From: Saccharum officinarum
Lineage: Eukaryota > Streptophyta > Magnoliopsida > Poales > Poaceae
DNA: 64,000 nt
Assembly: GCA_020631735.1 (NCBI GenBank)
Contig: CM036199.1
Span: forward strand, 23,725,553 to 23,789,552
Reading direction: 5' to 3'
Shown: positions 55,046 through 64,000 of the stretch, piece after piece
How the letters are laid out: the number at the start of each line of letters is the position of its first letter
Numbering within the stretch: the stretch's first letter is position 1
Program-made: the position numbers and the translations under genes
Notes under the pieces: model-generated
Seen by the model: only the letters and a program-made list of their open reading frames with translations
Databases searched by the model: none
What the model was told of the DNA's origin: nothing

Positions 55046-55647
55046 GACCGAGCGGGTGAAAGAAAAAAAAAGAATGTGGGAGGGTGTCGCCGCCGGGATC
55101 TCTGGCCCCGGATCTGCCGGATCCACCTCCGCCCGGCCCCCCTCCCATGGCTGGCCCACCCGGCTAGTGCAGCGCGCGAGGGGCTCGTGGTGGCGGACAC
55201 TGGCGTAAGGCCGGCGCCGCCGCCGGCGGACTTACATTGACCTTGCCGACGCTGACCGTTCGCTTGTCCTTGTCGCGGTGCCTTTCCTCGCTACGCTAGC
55301 TGTTGCTGCATAGGAGTAGCCTGCATGCATAATATCCCTGACCTGCTGACTCTGATCATCTCTGAACAATTGAATGTCATTGCATGCAGCCTCTGATGAC
55401 GGCGAGGAAGGCAGCATGCGGGTCCGCTGGCGCGCGCGGTGATGATGATGTTGTTTGCGGCGAAGCTATGCTATAAAGAGGGGGTGCCTAAATTATAAAA
55501 GCAATAGAATTAGTTAAAACTTCACCATATATGCACCTCCTCTAGTTTGCTCTGTCTTCGCCACTCGTCTCCGGGGACGTACTACATCGGCTTTGTGTAG
55601 TTCCAGCACGGCCCCTGCAACACCTCCACCTTGACCTTCCAGCTGCA
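55046..55647. other. Gene-free stretch before the CACTA element
   Basis: GC-rich at 55080-55230, then mixed. At 55575-55640 a frame reads GTYYIGFV, a stop, FQHGPCNTSTLTFQLQ. It looks protein-like and could be a gene scrap; the family was not recognised. Confidence 0.35.
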
Positions 55648-55727
55648 GGCTACTAGAGAACAGACCTTTCGTCGATGTCTAAAATGGGCATTAGTGCCGA
55701 CAAAATTTGTATCCGGGACCAAAAACG

Positions 55728-55985
55728 ACTTTAGTCCAGGTTGATAACACCAACCAGGACTAAAAGTCCCCCGCCCAACGGCTCTAGCGCCAGGCCATGT
55801 CAGGGGAGACTTTTAGTCCCGGGTGGTGTAACAAACCGGGACTAAAGGCTAACCTTTAGTCCCGGTTGGTGTTACCACCCGGGACTAAATGTTTTGTCTC
55901 GGGCCGTGGCACAAACCGGGACTAAAGGTTGGCCTTTAGTCCCGGGCTGTTATAAGAATCAGGACTAAAAGTGCCTCCCACCTAT
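55728..55985. repeat. CACTA subterminal repeats, first cluster
   Basis: Multiple copies of CCTTTAGTCCCGG and CCGGGACTAAA in alternating orientation form potential hairpins (for example GTCCCGGTTGGTGTTACCACCCGGGAC). Such repeats are the binding sites of the TNPA-type protein in CACTA elements. Confidence 0.75.
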
Positions 55986-56605
55986 TTCAACTCTTCTTTC
56001 TCCCTCAGCCCGAGCCCGAGAGCTCACTTTTCTGCTTCTTCTTTGTTGTGTTCTTGCTTGTTCTTGCTTTCATCTCCGGCCATTGATCCATCTCAAGGCT
56101 TTTACTCCGTCGACGACTTCTTTAAAGGTAATTAGCTTCATCCTTTTATGTTTTAGCAAGAGCACTTGTCATTTCGTGGTGTATATATATGTGGTTTTTT
56201 ATTTTATGATTTCTAGGCCAATTTAAGATCTAATCTCTTGATAGTTTGAATATTTTGAGGAAGAAAGCTAAAATTAGTGAATGAAAACTAGTATACACCT
56301 TTCATTGCTACTATGGTCTACCACATTTCATGGTTTAGTTAGAGAAATAGAGAATTTATAGTATTTTATTAACTTATTTCAATTTGCTTATGAAAATTAT
56401 AAATTTGTAATACTTTAATTTACAAAATTGTGTGGCCGGGTCAATTAGTTCATTAAAATTAGTATATATACCTTTCATCCTTAGTATGCCTACCACATTT
56501 CATGATTTATAAATATATAGAATTTAGTTTTTTTTAGTTTTATTTTTTCTAGAAAAAGATGAATTTACAGTAGTTTACAAAAATGAGTATATATTTAGAG
56601 AGTAG
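55986..56605. other. CACTA 5' non-coding region
   Basis: Promoter and leader region for the first genes. It is AT-rich with short repeated ACCTTTCATTGCTA / ACCTTTCATCCTTA and CTACCACATTTCATG words (56300 and 56480). Confidence 0.5.
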
Positions 56606-57129
56606 ATGACAACTATTTCCGGGTCCTCGGCCTCTCATCGGGCTCCAAAGCGACATAGGCCATACCTCCCTCTCATTGGGTGCGGCGAGTGTAGGAAGAT
56701 TGTGCAGGAGTACCGAGCGAAGAAGGAGTGTCCTAACAAGGGGCGTATCTTCTTCAAGTGTCTAGATCGCAATGTGAGTTATTTTATCGCATATATTTGA
56801 TGGCTATGGTTAGTTTGCACCAATTTTTTGTAATTAAAGTTCTATCTTTTTTGTTCTAATTTCAGTGGGATGACACTGGATGTGAAGGCTGGTACTAGGA
56901 GGAAGAGTATGAGAAACACGTGCAAATATCTCTTGCAAAGGTGGCAGCGACGGTAGATGAGGCAGTGAGTGAGTCGAAGCCCGTCGATGTTGGACACATC
57001 ACGAATGATATGTCTGTTTTAGTTGGGATTGGTCGTGAAGTCGTTGTGCTGCTGAAGTGCATTTTAGTGTTACTTTTTTTTAGTACTAGTTGGGACTCTC
57101 TACATTCTAATGAGCCTTCCTTAAATTAA
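56606..57129 (+). pseudogene. GRF-type zinc-finger gene of the CACTA element (broken)
   Basis: Exon 1 (56606-56773) encodes a basic start and LPLIGCGECRKIVQEYRAKK, then GRIFFKCLDRN. A GTGAGT donor and a TTTCAG acceptor join it in phase 0 to exon 2 from 56866, which continues WDDTGCEGWY. Together they form a GRF-like zinc finger (C, C, R, F, C, C, W pattern). A TAG at 56896-56898 interrupts right after GWY; the frame then stays open to 57129. Small GRF-finger proteins are common passengers of grass CACTA elements; their role is not known. Confidence 0.65.
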
Positions 57130-57234
57130 TTGGTTGAGTAGTGGGGTCATGCGAGTTGTACTTGTCTAGTTAACTAAATAAGTTCAAGATTTTCATATAT
57201 ATATATATATATATGGTATGTCTTTGTAATGCAG

Positions 57235-60200
57235 ATGAAACGACAGTGGATGTACAATGCTGATCGCTGCTCCTAAGAGTTCATTGATGGCGTGCATTAT
57301 TTCCTTAGTGTGGCCGAGGCAAACAAGCGGGACGGTTTCATACGTTGTCCATGTGCTGAATGTAAGAATTCAAGGGAATATGCTAGCTCAAGGATTATTC
57401 ACTCACACCTGTATAGGTCGGGTTTTATGCCAAACTATATTTATTGGACCAAGCACGGAGAAAGCGGTGTTATAATGGAAGAAGACGAAGAAGAAGAACA
57501 ATTGGACCCTGACGACATTCTTGCTCAATACTGTGACTTCCCTGATACTGCAATGGGGGAAGCTGAAGAAAAGGTAGGTGCAGAACACACACTCACTGAA
57601 GATGATGATGCTCTTGGTGATGTCATTCGTGATGCACAAAGAGATTGCGAAAGTGACAAGGAGAAGGCTAAGTTTAACCGCATGCTAGAGGATCACAAGA
57701 AATTACTGTACCCGTCTGCCAAAGATGGGCAAAAAAAGTTGGGTACAACACTGGAGTTGCTACAGTGGAAAGCACGGAATGGTATATCTGATAAGACATT
57801 TGGGCAATTACTGAAGATAAATAAAAAGATGCTTCCGAGGGCAAATGAATTGCCCGCCACTACGTACGAACCAAAACAGGTCGTCTGCCCTTTGGGATTA
57901 GAAATCCAAAAGATACATGCATGTCCTAATGACTGCATCCTGTACCGTGGCAAGGACTACGAGAATTTAGATGGATGCCCCGTATGTAAAGCGTCGCAGT
58001 ATAAGATCAGACGAGATGACCCTGGCAATATTGAGGGCGAAGAACGTTCCAGGAAGAAAATCCCTGCCAAGATTATGTGGTATGCTCCTATAATACCACG
58101 CCTGAAACGTCTGTTCAGAAACAGGGACCATGCAAAGTTGTTGCGATGGCACAAAGAAGACCGTAAGGTAGACAACATGTTGAGACACCCTACTGATAGG
58201 TCCCAGTGGAGAGAAATAGATAGAGAATTCTCGAACTTTGCAAAAGATGCAAGAAACCTAAGGTTCGCTTTAAGTATGGATGGTATGAATCCTTTTGGGG
58301 ACCATAGCACTTGGCATGTTACTCTATGTATCTACAACCTTCCTCCATGGTTATGCATGAAGCGGAAGTTCATTATGATGTCGGTGCTCATCCCAGGCCC
58401 GAGGCAACCTGGCAACGACATCGATGTCTACTTGAGGCCATTAGTTGAGGAACTCCTACTTCCATGGAGCAAACTAGGTGTGCGTGTGTGGAATGAGTAC
58501 AAACAGGAACACTTCGACCTACGAGCATTGTTGTTCATAACAATCAATGATTGGCCTGCTCTAAGTAATCTTTCAGGACAGACAAACAAGGGATATAATG
58601 CATGCACACACTATTTTGGTGATCTTGAGGGTGTCTATTTAAAAAAATGTCAAAAGTTCATGTACCTTGGCTATCGCTGATTTCTTCCTAGGAATCACCA
58701 GGTAAGAAAGAAAGGCAAGCATTTTAAAGGTCAGGCAGAACACCGATCCAAGCCTGACAACCGAACTGGGGAGGATGTATTTGAGATGGTCAAGGATGTG
58801 AAAGTCGTCTTTGGAAAGGGACAGGGCAGTGAATCTATTCCAAAAGATGCTTTGGGCCACGCACCAATGTGGTAGAAGAAGTCAATATTTTGGGAGCTAC
58901 CCTATTGGAAAGACCTAGAGGTCCGCAACTCGATCGTCGTGAAGCACCTAACAAAGAATCTTTGTGTGAACCTCCTAGAATTCATGGGTGTGTATGGGAA
59001 GCCTAAGGATTCACTTGAGGCAAGACAGGACTTGCAGCGCATGAAAGAACAAGACAACCTACATCCAGAGAAGACAGATGATGGATGCCATTATTTAAGA
59101 CCTGCTAGCTACAGTCTTAGCAATGAGGAGAAGGAAACCATGTTTGAATGCCTAAGCAGCATTAAGGTCCCATATGGATTCTCCTCTAATATAAAGGGTA
59201 TAATAAATGTGCCAGAGAATAAATTCATAAGCTTAAAGTCGCATGACTGCCACGTGATTATGACGCAACTGCTTCTGGTTGCCTTAAGAGGAATTCTACC
59301 TCCACATGTATGTTTGGCCACCGTGAAGCTATTTGCATTCCTCAATGCAATTTCTCAAAAGGCAATCAATCCTTTCGATATAGCTACTCTACAGAATGAT
59401 GTGGTTCAATGTCTTATCAGCTTTGAGTTGGTGTTCCCTCCATCCTTCTTTGATATCATGACACACCTCCTAGTTCACCTGGTCAAGGAGATTAATATTC
59501 TCGGTCCTGTGTTTCTACACAACATGTTCCCCTTTGAGAGGTTCATGGGAGTCCTAAAGAAATATGTTCATCAGCGTGCTCGGCCAGAAGGAAGCATCGC
59601 CAAGGGATACGAGACAGAGGAGGTCATTGAGTTATGTGTTGACTTCATTCCTAACCTTGACCTGATTGGTGTTCCCGAATCATGGCACGAGGGGAGACTG
59701 GGTGGAAAGGAAACACTCGGGAAGAAAACATATATCGGCACGGGGGACGATTCTTTCAATAAAGCGTACTACATAGTTCTTTCTTCTTCCTCCATGGTGG
59801 AGCCGTATATTGAGGTACACAAGGAGTTCCTACGATCCTAGAATCTAGGGAAGAATGAGGCTTGGATTACGCATCAGCACATGGAAACATTTGGTGGTTA
59901 GTTGCAAAAAGAATGTCAGCGTGACCAAAATATTGATGAATAACTGTATTTGTTGGCTAGGCAACCATCGTGGCACATCCTCACGTACAAAGGGTACGAG
60001 ATAAATGGAAATACATTTTACACCGTAACCCAAGATAAAAGGAGCACCAACCAAAACACTGGTGTCATCTTAGATGCCACAGACCCTAATGGGAATAAGC
60101 ATACATATTATGGCCACATAGAGGAGATATGAGAACTAGACTATGCCACATACCCTAATTTTAAAGTCCCTTTGTTCTGGTGCCAGTGGGTGAAGGGGAC

Positions 60201-60598
60201 TGGAGGCAGGGTAAAAGTCGACAAGGAGTATGGAATGACAACAGTGGACCTCAACAATACTGGGTACAAAGACGATCCATTTGTCCTTCCTGCTGAGGTG
60301 AATCAGGTGTTCTACGTGAAAAGACATGTCTATAAAACCCAAGAAAGGGAAAAATGATGACAAATCAACCAACGAGCCAAAGCGCCACATAGTTCTTACA
60401 GAAAAAAGAAACATCGTGGGAATTGAGGACAAGTCAGACATGTCAGAAGATTATGAAAAGGATGAACGAATCCCACCCTTCAGTGTGACCACAGACCCAA
60501 GCATTATGCTCAATGCTGAGGACACTCCATGGTTACGGCATGATCATAACCAAGGGGCACACGTCAAGAAGAAGTTCACCACTGTGTCCGCTTGATAT
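57235..60598 (+). pseudogene. CACTA TNP2-type transposase (broken)
   Basis: A single reading frame runs from the ATG at 57235 to about 60320 without indels. Order: transposase-associated domain (QWMYNADRCS, then FIRCPCAECKNS), the Transposase_21 core (ACPNDCILYRGKDYENLDGC, LSMDGMNPFGDHSTWHV, IMMSVLIPGPRQPGNDIDVY, FGDLEGVYLKK), a DUF4218-like part (FPFERFMGVLKKYVHQRARP) and a DUF4216-like part (FKVPLFWCQWVKGTGGRVK). The protein cuts and joins the element ends. Stops interrupt at 57274 (TAA), 58678 (TGA), 58873 (TAG) and several times between 59839 and 60132. After about 60320 an extra base shifts the tail (KRHIVL, VGIEDKSDMSEDYEKDERIP) into another frame that ends at 60595. Confidence 0.85.
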
Positions 60599-61500
60599 AA
60601 CTAGTGATGTATTAGACATTTTATGTAATATAATTATAACTTCAGATGTTTCTATCATGTTCTTGTTTTTATCGTACCTCTGTGAAGCATGTCTAGTCCT
60701 CAAATGCAAAAATGACCTATATAACAAATGTAGATCTTCATGAGTTGATCAAACTTGGTATTCATGACTTTTCTAGTTGAGACCATCTAGGGTTTCGAAA
60801 ACTGGTTTGGAGCTATCAAAATTTAAAAATCCAAAATTTGAATCATTCAAACTTTCTCGGATGAAAAGTTGACCAAAACAACAAATGGAGATCTTGATGA
60901 GTTTAACAAACTTGATATTCATAACTTTTCTATTTGAAACCATTTAGAGTTTCAAAAACTAGTGTGAAGGTGTCATTTTTTGAAAATTCAAAATTTGACT
61001 TGGTCAAACTTTGTCAAATAAGACACTAAATGACCTCAGATGAAAAACTTTTGAATACAATGGTGCTAGAGCTCATCAAGATGTACAATTATCTACATAA
61101 TATTTGTTGTTTTCATATTTTGTAAGTTCAAATTAAATTTCTATTTGATGGCGGATTTTTTTGTCGTGTATTTGGACAAATAACCGGTGGATCACCAAAA
61201 GATTTACGTTAAAATGATGTGAAAACAAATTTCCTGTCGAAAACAATAGTTTTAGTGAAATTAATTGAACACTATATTTTTGCATTAATGAAATATTGAT
61301 TATTAGTTACATTACGTTCAATATTTACAAAGAAAAAATAAAATAATTTAGGTTACATATTTTCCATGTGTACGATAAAGCAAAAAGAAAAGCCATATTT
61401 TTTTCAAAAAAATATTATCACAAATATTCAATTTACTGTGAATTTAACAAGACTCAGCATTTTTATAAAATTCAACAAAAAAAGGTGGGACAAACACGCG
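60599..61500. other. CACTA non-coding region between the transposase genes
   Basis: AT-rich. A 157-bp unit starting ACAAATG-AGATCTT-ATGAGTT repeats at 60724 and 60881, sharing CATAACTTTTCTA-type words. No gene was recognised. Confidence 0.55.
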
Positions 61501-61514
61501 GGAAGTAAAACTGC

Positions 61515-61735
61515 AGCCCACCATTTAGTCCCGGTCTGTGGCTAGCACCGAGACTAAAGGTGGGCTGCATTTTCGCGGCCCGCCAAAAACATGATGTGAT
61601 CGGGCCACCTTTAGTCTCGAGTGGCTCGACGGCCCGGGACCAAATGACCTTTAGTCCCGGTGCTCAATACCAACCGGGACTAAAGGTCTAACCTTTAGTC
61701 CCGGGCCGTAGAGCCATTCGGGACTAAAGGTGCCA
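61515..61735. repeat. CACTA subterminal-type repeats, internal second cluster
   Basis: CATTTAGTCCCGG, ACCTTTAGTCTCG, CCTTTAGTCCCGGTGC, CAACCGGGACTAAAGG and CATTCGGGACTAAAGG stand close together, as in the first cluster. A CATATAAC word near 61740 and a pyrimidine-rich stretch follow, so this may act as the promoter region of the TNPA-type gene. Confidence 0.7.
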
Positions 61736-62468
61736 CCGGCATATAACTGCTGCTATTTTCCCTTCTTCCTCCTCTGGTCTCTCTCACTCCACGCCTACGA
61801 GCACACCGCGGCCGCCATCTTCGCACCACCCCGATCGACGCCGTCGGTGACCCCGCGCGTGTCGTCACCCCGCCGGCCCGCGGTCAGCTCCCCGCGCCCC
61901 GACGCCACCGGTCTCCTCCACCATCGAGCCTGCATTTTCCGGCAGCCCGGCCACCATCTGATCCGCCGCGCTCCAGGAGCCCGCATTTGCCGGCGGCTCG
62001 GCCACCATCTCCGCCTGCTGCTGTTGCTGTGCTGCCTAGGAAGTATGACGTATTCTTATAAAGCGGTTCATGCTTAATTAATTCTTATAAATTGTTTTAT
62101 ATATGGTTTAACAACTTATAATGTGTATTCTCTAAATATTTATATATTGTGTATTCTCTAAATATTTATAATGTATATTCTCTAAATATTTATATATTGT
62201 TTTAACAACTTAATTAATTCTTATAAAGATCCAGATGAGAGGGAAGTATGATGTATCATCTAGTTTAAGAACCTCGATACAAGTGTAATGATATAGTTTT
62301 ATATATCTACGAAAAAAATAACTATGCATCAAATATGATATGTTTCCTAGATATTTATATACTACCTTTTAACTATGTTGGAAATCCTTAGGGTTCATGC
62401 TTTCTGATTGGAAATCCTTAGGGTTTAGGAGGATTTAGTTCTAATGTCCTACACATATATTTACAGAA
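61736..62468. other. 5' non-coding region of the TNPA-type gene
   Basis: GC-rich leader (61790-62040), then AT-rich sequence with repeated TATTCTCTAAATATTTATA words (62120-62190). There is no supported coding frame. Confidence 0.5.
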
Positions 62469-64000
62469 ATGGCCGACCCGAGAGATGACAACATGGACGA
62501 TGCCATGATGGACATAATCAATGATGGCAATGAAGTACAATATGACAGAACCAATGAGAACCCTGACGGCTTCGATGACGGTAGTCAGTACCTTAACCCT
62601 GACTTGTATGAAGAGGAAGAAAATATCGTGCAAGACAATGCTGGCGAGGTATATATACAATCTCTTATGTATATATACATGGAATTCAAAATAATTTCCT
62701 TTATTGTATAAGTATATTTATTTAAATATTTGTGTTTGTACATATGTAGCCCTTTGGCTCGACGACAACCACGGGGAAGAGCAGAATTGTACGAGGCCCG
62801 AAGAAGCCGTTGGAGGGTCAGTTCCTTATCTCGGATTTCGAGGAGAATACAGGCAAGCCACTTGGACCACATACAAGGAAGTTTGTGGCCCACTTAGGGT
62901 ACCTTATAAGGGACAGGATCCCGATCAATGTCCGTGAATGGAAGGAAAAGAAAGGGGCTCCTCATATTAGTTTTGTCTCCAATCATGACAAGGACCTAGT
63001 CTGGCGTGATGTGTTGCTGCATTTCGGGCTCGACACAAATGATAAAGAGTTGAAGAAGAGAGTTCGGGATTGGTCTATGAAGAAGATGGCCACACAATTC
63101 CAGTGCTGGAAGAAGAATCTATATAACAAGTTTATCAAGAGGAACCTCACTCCAGATTTCAGCACTCAGGCCAACGTCAAGTTGCGGCCGTTTTGGGGTG
63201 AGTTTGTACAGTTCAAGACATCGGAAGAGGGTGAGAAATGGGTGAGAAGGAACCAAGAGAATGCCCGACATAAGAAATATCACCATCGTTTAGGATCAGG
63301 TGGCTACCCTAGTGCCATTCTGAAGTGGGAAAGATTGGAACAGGAGATAGTCGACAAGGGGATGGAACCAGAATCAATCGACTGGCCTGAGCGCGCCAAG
63401 TATTGGTTTTTCGGTCATGGGGGCACCCTAGACCCAGAGACCAGAAAAGGTAGTGTTTGGGCAAAAACTCCAAAGAGTAGCAGAAAGATTTGCTTACGCT
63501 CGATCCACCGCCCAAAGTGGACAATGGCAGCCGAAGAGAGATAAGGATGAGCTGACATTCGCCCTGGAGAATCCTGAACACGGTGGGCGAACGAGAGGCT
63601 ATGGGGAGTTGTCGTGGGAGCATGCCTTCCCTCTAGATAGAGACACCTATAGAAGCCGATAGAGAAAGAAGGAAGAGGAGGCAGAGCGGCTGCGTAGTCT
63701 GGAGGAGCAAGTTCTTCAACAATGTGAAGAGGTTCGTCAGGCAAAAGAGCGAGCAAAAGCACTTGAAGCCAGAATGAATGAGGAAATCAAAAGGCAAGTG
63801 TAGATAGCAGTAAGTTTTCTCCAAAGGTCGTTATCAGAGCTGGCCACAGTCAACATCAGCACCCTGGTCAGTTGAAAAGCAGTTGTGCTTCCATGGAGGT
63901 GTCAGTACCTCAAGATGACACAGGGCTGCGCTTCCCGGTGGATGACATCACCACTCCTTTCACGACATGTGAGCTGCATATTCAGGAGGGGAATGCCACA
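62469..64000 (+). pseudogene. CACTA TNPA / Transposase_24-type gene (broken, runs off the window)
   Basis: Exon 1 (62469-62648) gives an acidic N-terminus (MADPRDDNMDDAMMDIINDG). A GTATAT donor and TATGTAG acceptor join it in phase 0 to exon 2 from 62750. Exon 2 contains the Transposase_24-like domain: GYLIRDRIPINVREWKEKKG, VWRDVLLHFGL, LRPFWGEFVQFKTSEEGEKW, SGGYPSAILKWERLEQE. A one-base shift near 63440-63450 moves the frame (QKLQRVAERFAYARS, then DELTFALENPEHGGRTRGYG). A TAG at 63660-63662 follows and a coiled-coil segment continues (EEEAERLRSLEEQVLQQ). The last 150 bp read DDTGLRFPVDDITTPFTTCE and are open to the window end. In En/Spm the TNPA protein binds the subterminal repeats. Confidence 0.8.

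Larger units (their letters stand above)
55648..64000 (+). mobile_element. CACTA (En/Spm) transposon, right part beyond the window
   Basis: The left end reads GGCTACTAGAGAACAGACC, matching the CACTACTAGA-type terminus except that the first two bases are GG instead of CA. It is followed by subterminal TTTAGTCCCGG/CCGGGACTAAA repeats, a GRF-finger gene, a TNP2-type transposase gene and a TNPA-type gene, all on the plus strand. The element continues past 64000, so the right end and target duplication cannot be seen. The genes carry stops and shifts, so this copy is not autonomous. Confidence 0.85.

Overview
The window is nuclear DNA of a grass, most likely a panicoid/Andropogoneae species. This is inferred from the mix of transposon families (Tekay-like Ty3/gypsy, Maximus/SIRE-like Ty1/copia with long LTRs, CACTA elements with TTTAGTCCCGG subterminal repeats, grass-type MITEs) and from spliced genes with GT-AG introns. 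No RNA genes, CRISPR arrays or prokaryotic features were seen. The only host genes recognised are a tandem family of wall-associated receptor-like kinases (WAKs), all on the minus strand.

Layout: 1-6079 is the 3' part of a decayed chromodomain Ty3/gypsy element with a 4.1 kb 3' LTR; it sits inside a long inverted-repeat element (6080-6972). 7-15.7 kb is a mosaic of small DNA transposons: a PIF/Harbinger-like element with TAA target duplication (7084-7783), MITE pieces, a solo copia-type LTR (9933-11980), a hAT-type element with a perfect 8-bp duplication (12832-13583) and a MITE (13732-14026). 15.9-54 kb is the WAK array. WAK-1 (15944-18792) is broken by a stop and a 7-bp duplication. A signal-peptide scrap of a further copy lies at 25129-25208. 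WAK-2 (26313-28797) is intact, with three exons and 754 codons. WAK-3 (44776-47230) is broken by a stop and a 4-bp deletion. Each full copy has a conserved block 3-6 kb upstream carrying a TATA box and what looks like a 5'-leader exon with a splice donor.

The WAK units have been expanded by insertions whose edges can be read because the paralogous units serve as empty sites: a Helitron carrying a BED-finger-like exon (19479-21800), hAT elements (22664-23736; 51707-52408), a 3.4 kb block flanked by a 14-bp duplication (29056-32451), a degenerate copia element (33916-44260), nested retroposons plus a solo LTR with a perfect ATAAC duplication (47344-51102), and a MITE whose TTA duplication is proved by an unfilled copy 250 bp away (53585-53827).

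54.4-64 kb holds a truncated CACTA end and then a large CACTA element (55648 to beyond the window) with a GRF-finger gene, a TNP2-type transposase gene and a TNPA/Transposase_24-type gene, all in one direction and all damaged. A second cluster of the subterminal motif lies in front of the TNPA-type gene.

Functionally, the only product expected to work is WAK-2, a plasma-membrane receptor kinase with a galacturonan-binding-type extracellular domain, EGF repeats and an RD-type kinase. WAK-1 and WAK-3 keep open kinase exons of a different, non-RD subtype.
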